In this document: one piece after another, positions 6,204 through 13,255 of the stretch
How positions within the stretch are numbered: the stretch's first letter is position 1
Layout of the letters: each line of letters begins with the position of its first letter
DNA from: Bacteroidales bacterium UBA1217
GTDB taxonomy: Bacteria; Bacteroidota; Bacteroidia; Bacteroidales; P3
Length of the DNA stretch: 16,216 bases
Assembly (NCBI GenBank): GCA_002309335.1
Contig: DBXH01000051.1
Span: forward strand, 25,597-41,812
Reading direction: 5' to 3'
The notes under the pieces: model-generated
What the model was told of the DNA's origin: nothing
Databases searched by the model: none
Seen by the model: the letters and a program-made list of their open reading frames with translations, nothing else
Position numbers and translations under genes: made by a program

Positions 6204-8819
6204 TTAATAAACATAATACCCTTGATTCGACTGATAGTTCTCCCGCTTCTCATACTTCACATCCTGCAGCGAACCCGCCTTTATGTTAATCGTGAAATTC
6301 CAACTCTTATAATATCCAAACGGCACCCAGTTGAAACGCATCTCCCAACAATGAAGGTCGCGATAAATATCTATACTGGTATACGACACACCCTTGTTGG
6401 TGAAATCGTATCCCGTCGAGAAATTAAATCTCCAATTCTCTGTCAATGAGAAATTCCCCGACACCGATACCGAATGCGTCACATCTCTCTTTATATTGAA
6501 CCGCGCAGCGTCGTAAGCGCTTACATAACTTAGTGTATAATTCAACGAAATATTCCAAGGCACCGAGAAATCCGCATAATTACCCATCATCAACGCAGGG
6601 CTGTAGTTATACGGCGTCTGCATTATTGGTGCCACCATCTCGCCCTTCCCCTTCGGAGCATCCTTCTTGAATGTATTGTTGTTCAAGCTCAGCGAGAACT
6701 GCGTGCTCCACGTTGACTGTTTCTTTAGGAAAAGCTTCTTCTGAGTGTTCCACAAATAGACATTATGTTTATTGCCCAGCGTATCTATCTCGTATGGGGA
6801 GAATGAACCCGAATAGTTCACCACCAGCATCTTGAACAGCGTGGTTCTTCCCGATACATTCAAATCCGACCAATTAAGCGAATCGCGCGCAATATCATAG
6901 TTCATCGACAGCGTCAAGCCCTCAATAAGCATCACTTTCTTCAATTCGTCAGTCGTATCGCGGAAAGGTTTTATCTTGGCTTCCAGATTATTGCCTATCG
7001 AGAAACCTATCTGACCCGATCTCCCGTCGGCCGGACCTCCATACAAACTCTGCTCAAAGATAGAGTATCTGTGCACATAACCTGTGGTGTCTGTATACGA
7101 TTTCCAATAACCAAAACGCTCGCTGCCAAAATCTGGACGATAGTTGAACGAAACACTCGGATTCACCACGTGCCGCAACGCCTTGAGAGGGCCATACTTA
7201 AAATTGAACATACCATAGATGCGTGTTGATAGCGAAGAGTTGAACGACACATCTCTGTTTGCCTTGAAACCTCTAATGGTATCAATCTTCAACACTCCAT
7301 TCGTGTCCAAGTTCTTCTCAATAGTCGACCAATGCCAACGCTCGTTGTACGACACCGAATTCGTCCAATTGAAATATTTGAGCACTTTCAGCGTACTCTG
7401 AATCGGCAACCGGTGGCTGATGCCATATTGCATCTGGTTCAATACGCTCTTTTTCAGGATATTAGTATCCTGCGCATTAAGGTTATTGGCTCCTTCAAGG
7501 ACATACGACATCGAGATGTTCTCATACCACCGGTAAGCTCCAGAAGGAGCCTTGCGGCGGAACGGATAGAACGTATTGCTGCTCAACGACATCGACGGCA
7601 GCTGGATATTCATCAAACCCGTCTGGATATTATACGACTCTCGAGCCGAAAGCGCCAAATTGAACCACGACCCTAGCGATGTGGTATAACTCACGCTGGA
7701 CGTCGTTGTACTATTGAAATAATCATTTGAATTCGTTGTATTTCTGTTATAATTCCTACTGATAAGGTTCACGTTGGCCGAAAAGCGGCTGTTGGGATTG
7801 GCTTTGGCATCCTGATCGTGCCGCCAAGCGACCTTGAAATCGCCATACTTGTTGTATGTGTTTGTATCCCCGCGTATTCCCGTCTTTGTGATACCGTATC
7901 TAATATCAAAATTACCTTTGTATTTGTAGCGGCGGTAATAATTCGATTTCGCCTCTGCCGCCCAGCTGAGGTTTGTATATATCTCGCCTATCAGCGCCAA
8001 ATCAATATAGTCATTGATCGCAAAATAATAACCACCGTCCTTAAGATAATAACCGCGACCATTCATCCAGCCATACGATGGCATCAATATACCTGACGTC
8101 CGGTCGTGAGCCAACGGAAAGAAAGCAAACGGCAACGCCAACGGAGTGGGTACATCCTCAATACTCACGTATGCAGGACCCGTGAAAATCTTGTCGTTGG
8201 CAATAAGTTTGGATTCCGAAAAATTGATGGCAAAATGCGGATGCGCATAATTGCAGGTAGTATACTGACCACTGCTCAGATACATCACCGAGTCGTTGAT
8301 TTTCTTGATTTTATCCCCGTGAAGATATCCGTCACCCTCCTGCGTTATCACTCCATATATCACACCCTTCTCACTCTTGTAGTTATATGTCAGAGTGTCA
8401 GCGTTATACTCCGAATCTCCTTGTTTGAAAATAGGACGTCCCTGATACTTCCCGGCGCTGTCGACAACTCCACGCGCGTGAAGCTGCTGCTTGTCAAAAT
8501 CCAACTCAACAGCATCGGCTTTCAGATTCATATTTTGGAATTCTATTTCGCCGTCGCGGTACAAAAATGCCTTTTTGTTATCCAAATCTATCGCCACCGA
8601 ATCTGTCGCCTTATATGTGACAACCTCTTTCACCGCATCTTTCGAGATTGGAATCAAGCCATTTACTTGATTCGTACTATCAGAAACAACAGCAATAGAA
8701 TCAGTAATATACGTTTTGTAATCAGCAGTATCTTGAGCATATAAATCAGTCACTCCCGAAAACATAAAAAGTAATGGAAGTAACCAAAGTTGAAAATTAT
8801 ATGATTTTCTGATACTCAA
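6204..8819 (-). CDS. lptD: LPS-assembly outer-membrane protein LptD
   Basis: Outer-membrane translocon that inserts lipopolysaccharide into the outer leaflet, normally with the lipoprotein LptE. 871 residues, usual for Bacteroidota members. Signal peptide about residues 1-29 (LWLLPLLFMFSGVTDLYAQ). Residues about 65-215 form the periplasmic OstA/LptA-like beta-jellyroll, with repeats such as NMNLKADAVELDFDKQQLHA, and pass into the barrel at PLALPFAFFPLAHDRTSGIL, a conserved LptD junction. The remainder is a Tyr/Asn-rich barrel ending in YYVY. The protein has only two cysteines, Cys189 in the periplasmic part and Cys824 near the end of the barrel. No ATG suits the start: an in-frame stop lies six bases upstream of the TTG at 8817-8819, and the first internal ATG (8765) would remove most of the signal peptide. 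TTG is therefore chosen. Confidence 0.93.
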   Translation of the reverse strand: MSIRKSYNFQLWLLPLLFMFSGVTDLYAQDTADYKTYITDSIAVVSDSTNQVNGLIPISKDAVKEVVTYKATDSVAIDLDNKKAFLYRDGEIEFQNMNLKADAVELDFDKQQLHARGVVDSAGKYQGRPIFKQGDSEYNADTLTYNYKSEKGVIYGVITQEGDGYLHGDKIKKINDSVMYLSSGQYTTCNYAHPHFAINFSESKLIANDKIFTGPAYVSIEDVPTPLALPFAFFPLAHDRTSGILMPSYGWMNGRGYYLKDGGYYFAINDYIDLALIGEIYTNLSWAAEAKSNYYRRYKYKGNFDIRYGITKTGIRGDTNTYNKYGDFKVAWRHDQDAKANPNSRFSANVNLISRNYNRNTTNSNDYFNSTTTSSVSYTTSLGSWFNLALSARESYNIQTGLMNIQLPSMSLSSNTFYPFRRKAPSGAYRWYENISMSYVLEGANNLNAQDTNILKKSVLNQMQYGISHRLPIQSTLKVLKYFNWTNSVSYNERWHWSTIEKNLDTNGVLKIDTIRGFKANRDVSFNSSLSTRIYGMFNFKYGPLKALRHVVNPSVSFNYRPDFGSERFGYWKSYTDTTGYVHRYSIFEQSLYGGPADGRSGQIGFSIGNNLEAKIKPFRDTTDELKKVMLIEGLTLSMNYDIARDSLNWSDLNVSGRTTLFKMLVVNYSGSFSPYEIDTLGNKHNVYLWNTQKKLFLKKQSTWSTQFSLSLNNNTFKKDAPKGKGEMVAPIMQTPYNYSPALMMGNYADFSVPWNISLNYTLSYVSAYDAARFNIKRDVTHSVSVSGNFSLTENWRFNFSTGYDFTNKGVSYTSIDIYRDLHCWEMRFNWVPFGYYKSWNFTINIKAGSLQDVKYEKRENYQSNQGYYVY

Positions 8820-8834
8820 TATTTAAAAAATTAG

Positions 8835-8843
8835 TATCTTTGC
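8835..8843 (+). promoter_or_regulatory. Predicted -7 box for the amidase operon
   Basis: TATCTTTGC matches the Bacteroidota sigma-ABfr -7 consensus TAnnTTTG exactly. Transcription would start near 8850, giving a leader of about 60 bases before the amidase ATG at 8909. I do not see a convincing -33 TTTG at the usual distance. Confidence 0.6.
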
Positions 8844-8854
8844 ATTTTCAAAGT

Positions 8855-8863
8855 GCAAAGATA
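8855..8863 (-). promoter_or_regulatory. Predicted -7 box for lptD
   Basis: Read on the - strand, this is also TATCTTTGC, a perfect TAnnTTTG match. Transcription would start near 8848-8850, leaving a leader of about 30 bases before the TTG start of lptD at 8819. A short leader and a TTG start suggest modest, constant expression, which is inference. No clear -33 element is visible. Confidence 0.6.
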
Positions 8864-8908
8864 ATACAATTTGTTCAATCTATAAAAACAAAAAATATTC
8901 ATCTGTAA

Positions 8909-10237
8909 ATGAAACGTTTATTTATACTTTTTATTGCATTGTTCATCGTTTCAGGCGTGACATATTCACAAAAAAGAGAGCCTGGAAAAGTGAAAACTCT
9001 GGTTATTGACCCTGGTCACGGTGGCGATAAACCCGGTGCAATTGGCAAACAATGTCAAGAAAAAGAGCTTACTCTTTCTATCGCCAAAAAATTTGGCAAA
9101 CTGGTCGAAGACAATTATCCGGATGTAAAAGTCATCTACACCCGCAAAACCGACGTAGATGTTGCTCTTTCTGAACGCGCTAATATCGCCAACCGCGCCA
9201 AAGCCGACTTGTTCATTTCCATCCATATCAACTCTCATCCAACCTCAGTTCCCGTAGGAATGGAGACTTACGTTATGGGTCTTTCGCGAAGCCGTGCCAA
9301 TATGGAAGTCGCAAAGAAGGAAAACGCTGATATTCTTTTAGAAAAAGGGTACAAGGACAACAACGATTATAAAGGTTTTGACCCCAATTCACCCGAAAGC
9401 TACGTAATGTTCGCTATGTACCAGAATGCCTATATCAACAAGAGTCTCAACTTTGCACAATTCACACAGGATCAATACAAATCGGCCATCAAAACCACAA
9501 ATCGCGGTGTTAAACAAGCTGAGTTTTTTGTTCTCTACAAAACTGCTATGCCCGCCGTACTTACTGAGGTAGGCTTTATCAGCAACCCCACCGAGGAGGC
9601 CTATATGATGTCCGACGAAGGACAAGCCACTATCGCTGTGTGTCTGCTCAACGCTTTTGCAAACTATAAGGCTCAGGAAGAAGCCACCGCCAAACCTAAG
9701 AAGTTGGAAATCGACCTTCCTGGTTACGGCAAAAACAAAGGCAAAAAGACAACTCCGCAAGTCGATGCCGTTGCCGATAGCACCGAGAACACTCAAACGC
9801 AACAAGAGGATGCAGTCGCAGAAACAACACCCGCAACACAGGAAGAGGATAAACCTCAGACAAATGTTGAATTCCCCGAGAAGAACGTACCTCCTTCAAT
9901 AGCTCCATTCCGCCAGGAAGAACCCGAAATACAGACAGTTGTACGAAAAGACGAAGTTGTTGTTGATGGTGTCACCTATCGCGTTCAGTTCCTAACTAGC
10001 GAAAAGGCTCTCAACGAAGGAGCCAAGGAGTTCAAAGGCGTTACCGGATATCAAGAATACAAACAAGACGGTGTTTACAGATACACTATGGGCAACGAAA
10101 AAACTGTTTCCAAAGCCAAGTACCTTCAAAGCGAATTGCGCAAGAAAGGCTTTAAAGACGCATTCGTCATCGCATTCTACAATGGCAAACGCATTAGCCT
10201 GCAGGAAGCACGTGAACTTCAAGAACAAGAACAATAA
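8909..10237 (+). CDS. N-acetylmuramoyl-L-alanine amidase (Amidase_3) with C-terminal SPOR domain
   Basis: Periplasmic zinc amidase that cleaves the lactyl-amide bond between MurNAc and the peptide stem, used for septal peptidoglycan splitting. 442 residues. Signal peptide 1-21 (LFILFIALFIVSGVTYSQ). Catalytic domain about residues 28-240: zinc ligands His37 (IDPGHGGDKPGA), Glu51 (QEKELTLSIA) and His106 (SIHINSH), catalytic Glu220 (LTEVGFISN). The segment between His106 and Glu220 is long and includes a DPNSPESYVMFAMYQ region, like the regulatory helix insert of AmiA/B/C. A Gln/Thr/Glu-rich linker follows (about 275-335). Residues about 350-435 look like a SPOR domain (YRVQFLTS... and ...YLQSELRKKGFKDAFVIAFY), which binds denuded glycan at the division site. 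It is divergent from lptD and heads a four-gene + strand set. In many Bacteroidales an mlaD-type gene follows this amidase; here an ABC ATPase gene does. Confidence 0.92.
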   Translation: MKRLFILFIALFIVSGVTYSQKREPGKVKTLVIDPGHGGDKPGAIGKQCQEKELTLSIAKKFGKLVEDNYPDVKVIYTRKTDVDVALSERANIANRAKADLFISIHINSHPTSVPVGMETYVMGLSRSRANMEVAKKENADILLEKGYKDNNDYKGFDPNSPESYVMFAMYQNAYINKSLNFAQFTQDQYKSAIKTTNRGVKQAEFFVLYKTAMPAVLTEVGFISNPTEEAYMMSDEGQATIAVCLLNAFANYKAQEEATAKPKKLEIDLPGYGKNKGKKTTPQVDAVADSTENTQTQQEDAVAETTPATQEEDKPQTNVEFPEKNVPPSIAPFRQEEPEIQTVVRKDEVVVDGVTYRVQFLTSEKALNEGAKEFKGVTGYQEYKQDGVYRYTMGNEKTVSKAKYLQSELRKKGFKDAFVIAFYNGKRISLQEARELQEQEQ

Positions 10238-10271
10238 AAAATATTGTACAACACCTCTCAAACTCAACATT

Positions 10272-10976
10272 GTGCTTGTAGTTAACAACATATCAAAACT
10301 ATACGGACAACAAAGGGCGCTCGACAACGTCAGTTTCTCCATCAATACCGGAGAGATTGTCGGTCTGCTTGGCCCTAACGGTGCCGGCAAATCCACTCTG
10401 ATGAAAATCATCACCTGCTTTATCCCGCCGTCAAATGGCGAAGTGACGGTTTGCGGTCACAGCATCTTTGACGAACCGCAGCAGGTATGTCGTTGTATCG
10501 GATATCTTCCCGAGCACAACCCTCTTTATACCGATATGTACATCCCTGAGTTTTTGCGTTTTACCGCTGATATCTATGGCTTGAAAGACAGCAAACAAAG
10601 GGTGGAAGAAATGATTGAGCTCACAGGCCTAACCCCTGAACTCGGCAAAAAAATCGGTGCGCTCTCCAAAGGCTTCCGCCAGCGCGTAGGACTGGCTCAA
10701 GCAATGATTCACGATCCAAAAGTGTTAATCCTCGACGAGCCGACTACAGGCCTCGACCCCAACCAGTTGGAAGAAATACGCAAGGTTATCCGCAATGCTG
10801 GAAAACACAAAATCATTCTCCTTTCTACTCACATTATGCAAGAAGTTGAAGCTATGTGTAACCGCGCAATAATCATAAATCACGGACAAATCGTTGCCGA
10901 CAACAGCATCGAGGAGCTCAAAAACAGCGGCCACGACAGCATAGAACATATTTTCCAAAAACTTACCAAAAACTGA
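10272..10976 (+). CDS. ABC transporter ATP-binding protein, GldA-like
   Basis: 234-residue cytoplasmic ATPase subunit. Starting at the GTG at 10272 the protein opens VVNNISKLYGQQRALDNVSF, the normal N-terminus of this family; the frame is open much further upstream but that part overlaps the amidase. Walker A GPNGAGKST at 34-42, signature LSKGF at 131-135 (for LSGGQ, common in GldA-type proteins), Walker B with Asp155-Glu156 (LILDEPTTGLDP) and switch His187 (LLSTHIM). It most resembles GldA and related exporter ATPases. It is shorter than the roughly 300 residues of flavobacterial GldA: after IVADNSIEELK it runs almost directly into SIEHIFQKLT, so the C-terminal accessory region is missing. 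No permease gene adjoins it. The gaps are 34 bases from the amidase and 7 bases to pyrF. Substrate unknown. Confidence 0.85.
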   Translation: MLVVNNISKLYGQQRALDNVSFSINTGEIVGLLGPNGAGKSTLMKIITCFIPPSNGEVTVCGHSIFDEPQQVCRCIGYLPEHNPLYTDMYIPEFLRFTADIYGLKDSKQRVEEMIELTGLTPELGKKIGALSKGFRQRVGLAQAMIHDPKVLILDEPTTGLDPNQLEEIRKVIRNAGKHKIILLSTHIMQEVEAMCNRAIIINHGQIVADNSIEELKNSGHDSIEHIFQKLTKN

Positions 10977-10983
10977 AACCGAT

Positions 10984-11820
10984 ATGACAAGACAGGAACT
11001 TATCAACGCAATACAGAAAAAACAATCTTTCCTCTGCGTGGGATTGGATTCTGATATCAATAAAATACCGCAGCATCTTCGTAATGAGGAGGATGCAATA
11101 TTTCTTTTCAACAAGGCAATCATTGATGCTACCCTCCCCTATGCTGTGGCTTACAAACCTAATCTGGCTTTCTATGAGTCGGCTGGCATCAAGGGACTCA
11201 TCCAACTCAAGAAAACTATGGATTATCTCCATAGCCTTGACGACAAGGTATTTACCATCGCCGACGCAAAGCGCGGCGACATCGGAAACACCTCGCAACA
11301 ATATGCAAAGGCTTTCCTTGATCCTGCTGGCGACTTTGATTTTGATTCTATGACCATCGCTCCATATATGGGAGAGGACTCGGTGACTCCCTTCACAGTA
11401 TACGATGGCAAATGGGTTATTTTGCTGGCACTTACATCCAATAAAGGCGCTTTCGATTTTCAATTCACAAAGTGCGAGAACGAAAATAGACTTTTATTCG
11501 AGAAGGTTCTCGAAACATCTAAGAAATGGGGCAACGAACAAAATATGATGTATGTAGTGGGCGCAACAAAAGCCGATATGTTAACCACCGTAAGAAACAT
11601 AGTCCCAGATAGTTTCCTGCTTGTCCCCGGTGTAGGCGCTCAAGGTGGCAGTCTTACAGAGGTGTGTCGTTACGGCATCACCAAGGATTGTGGACTTCTT
11701 GTCAACTCCTCGCGTGGCATCATCTATGCTTCAAACGATAAAGACTTTGCCCAGCGCGCTGCCGAAGAAGCACATAAGTTGCAGATGCAGATGGCTGACG
11801 AACTCCTGAAAATCAAATAA
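10984..11820 (+). CDS. pyrF: Orotidine 5'-phosphate decarboxylase, type 2
   Basis: Converts OMP to UMP, the last step of pyrimidine synthesis, in the cytoplasm. 278 residues, normal for the longer type 2 (mycobacterial-like) subfamily rather than the roughly 230-residue type 1. The substrate motif GLDSD lies near the N-terminus; the catalytic Asp-Lys-x-x-Asp motif is DAKRGD at residues 94-99 with Lys96 central, followed by IGNT; the phosphate-binding loop is VPGVGAQGG, and NSSRGI near the C-terminus is the usual final signature. ATG start 7 bases after the ABC gene and stop 12 bases before the next gene, so it is probably co-transcribed with these functionally unrelated genes. Confidence 0.95.
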   Translation: MTRQELINAIQKKQSFLCVGLDSDINKIPQHLRNEEDAIFLFNKAIIDATLPYAVAYKPNLAFYESAGIKGLIQLKKTMDYLHSLDDKVFTIADAKRGDIGNTSQQYAKAFLDPAGDFDFDSMTIAPYMGEDSVTPFTVYDGKWVILLALTSNKGAFDFQFTKCENENRLLFEKVLETSKKWGNEQNMMYVVGATKADMLTTVRNIVPDSFLLVPGVGAQGGSLTEVCRYGITKDCGLLVNSSRGIIYASNDKDFAQRAAEEAHKLQMQMADELLKIK

Positions 11821-11832
11821 CCTGACAATCCC

Positions 11833-12348
11833 GTGGACAACAATCTAGAACAACAAATATTCACCGCTCGCAGGCGGTCGCTTCGCATCATTCTTGTTCT
11901 CAGCTTTATAGGCTCAGGATTCTCCCTTTTAAGCTATCTGTTGACTGGCACCATTATGCCTCTCGCAAAAACAATGTACGAGTCTGGTTCTATGACGTTT
12001 CCGAGTGAAATGACTGTATTTGCCGAAGAAATGTTTGAAACACCGCGCTCTTTTTTCTTTTGCAGCGCTCTCCTCTACGCAATGTCGCTTGCCGGAGCCA
12101 TCCTGATGTGGAATCTACGCAAAAGCGGATTTCATATGTATACACTTGCCCAACTGCTCATACTGCTTGTAACTCTTCTGTTTCTCGGCAAAGAAAGAGT
12201 CGCTCTGGGCAACATTATGTTCACCCTTCTTTTCATAATCTATTACTACATAGCCTTGCGAAACCTAAACGTATTCGCAAAAGAGACTACACCCGAAACT
12301 CTTCCTGAGAACGAGGAGCGAAAAGAAGACTCTGAAAATCAACTATAA
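11833..12348 (+). CDS. Hypothetical four-helix inner-membrane protein
   Basis: 171 residues, family not recognised. Four hydrophobic segments are visible: about residues 18-42 (IILVLSFIGSGFSLLSYLL), 74-94 (FFFCSALLYAMSLAGAILMW), 103-118 (LAQLLILLVTLLFLG) and 126-144 (NIMFTLLFIIYYYIAL). The N-terminus is polar with Arg residues (ARRRSLR) and the C-terminus is a charged tail rich in Glu, consistent with both ends in the cytoplasm. It starts at GTG 11833; no earlier or nearby ATG is in frame. The gene is 12 bases after pyrF and its last two codons overlap the end of the convergent export gene. Confidence 0.75.
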   Translation: MDNNLEQQIFTARRRSLRIILVLSFIGSGFSLLSYLLTGTIMPLAKTMYESGSMTFPSEMTVFAEEMFETPRSFFFCSALLYAMSLAGAILMWNLRKSGFHMYTLAQLLILLVTLLFLGKERVALGNIMFTLLFIIYYYIALRNLNVFAKETTPETLPENEERKEDSENQL

Positions 12349-13215
12349 ATTGCGCAATGTTCTTGCAGTATTAAGATAAGTTGTGATTATACTCGCAACA
12401 CTTACACCTATAGCAATATAACGCGGGATTTCATCATTACGATCTGACATCCGCTTTTTCTTCTTGTTTGGTTCTACATAAACTATATCGTTGTTATGCA
12501 GATAGTAATAAGGGGAATCCAACATCTCTTTCTTGGTCAAGTCCACCTCTCCCAACACTCGCTGACCATTCTCATAGCGCATTATCGCGATATTGTCACG
12601 CTGACCATAATCAGTCAAATCGCCACATATAGCTATCGCCTCCAGTAGGGTAAGACGCGTTCCGTCTATATGAATCTGTTTAGGATTGCGCACTTCTCCC
12701 ACCACAGTCACACGGAAGTTCATCAGCTTTGTAATAACAGTCGGGTCAAGCACATAGCCATCGTCCACCAGTCTTTTCTCAAGATAATGCTGCAAGCTGT
12801 CAAGCGTTATACCTGCAACCGATATATTGCCTAAAATCGGAAAATTAATCGTTCCCTTGTCCGAAACAAGGTAGCCGGAAACCTCAGTCACAAGATTCTG
12901 CATCTCCTGACTTATATTGCTCTTCGCTTGGTCAGTAATGGCACGATGGGTAGTGTCAAGATATTCCAAACTATTACCTTCAAGTTGCAGATTATGAGTC
13001 TCCTGATTAAACAGAATAACGCTTTCAGGAGTCTTTGATTCAACATAGATATACAACACATCGCCAGGCAAAATCGTAGCCGAATATACGGACAGTATCT
13101 CCTGGGCGCTGTCACGCTGTGCATCGCTGATATATGCCATCTCTTTTGTGTGGCAGGAAACAACGAACAGCAGCAATGTCAAAATCAACAATCTGTAACA
13201 GGACATCTTTTTCAT
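12343..13215 (-). CDS. Polysaccharide export lipoprotein, Wza-like (Poly_export/SLBB)
   Basis: 290-residue outer-membrane lipoprotein related to Wza, which forms the channel for capsular or exopolysaccharide export. Lipoprotein signal with lipobox FVVSC, Cys21 lipidated. The polysaccharide export domain begins near residue 45 (ATILPGDVLYIYVES) and continues with SGYLVSDKGTINFPILGNI and an SLBB-type domain at about 165-250 (FRVTVVGEVRNPKQIHIDG... to ...HNNDIVYVEPNK). A basic KKKKR stretch precedes a C-terminal helix about 264-286 (YIAIGVSVASIITTYL), the position of the Wza helix that crosses the outer membrane. No Wzc-type co-polymerase or glycosyltransferase gene is adjacent in the window. 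It is 40 bases after the SDR gene on the same strand, and its last 6 bases overlap the convergent membrane-protein gene. Confidence 0.85.
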   Translation of the reverse strand: MKKMSCYRLLILTLLLFVVSCHTKEMAYISDAQRDSAQEILSVYSATILPGDVLYIYVESKTPESVILFNQETHNLQLEGNSLEYLDTTHRAITDQAKSNISQEMQNLVTEVSGYLVSDKGTINFPILGNISVAGITLDSLQHYLEKRLVDDGYVLDPTVITKLMNFRVTVVGEVRNPKQIHIDGTRLTLLEAIAICGDLTDYGQRDNIAIMRYENGQRVLGEVDLTKKEMLDSPYYYLHNNDIVYVEPNKKKKRMSDRNDEIPRYIAIGVSVASIITTYLNTARTLRNL

Positions 13216-13255
13216 CGGTTAATTATTTATCAATTATACAATTGTCTGCAAATAA

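Larger units (their letters stand above)
8835..8863. repeat. Perfect 10-base inverted repeat containing both -7 boxes
   Basis: TATCTTTGCA at 8835-8844 and TGCAAAGATA at 8854-8863 are exact reverse complements separated by 9 bases (ttttcaaag). Each arm holds one predicted -7 box, the two boxes facing each other. The symmetry may simply come from two promoters, or may also be an operator or a hairpin in the leaders. Confidence 0.75.

Noticed and set aside
8106..8744. 212-residue open frame on the + strand
   Set aside because: Antisense to the well-supported N-terminal part of lptD, with no recognisable motif.
10231..10247. ACAATA...TATTGT inverted repeat around the amidase stop, considered as a terminator
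   Set aside because: Stem of six A/T-rich pairs with no GC and no T-run; the next gene begins 34 bases on, on the same strand, so read-through is more likely.
10071..10271. Upstream extension of the ABC ATPase to an ATG at 10071
   Set aside because: The added residues overlap the SPOR-domain end of the amidase and do not resemble an ABC N-terminus; GTG 10272 gives the normal start.
13216..13255. TTATTTGC on the - strand upstream of the Wza-like gene as a -7 box
   Set aside because: The spacing between TA and TTTG is wrong for the TAnnTTTG consensus, so the match is not better than chance in an AT-rich gap.
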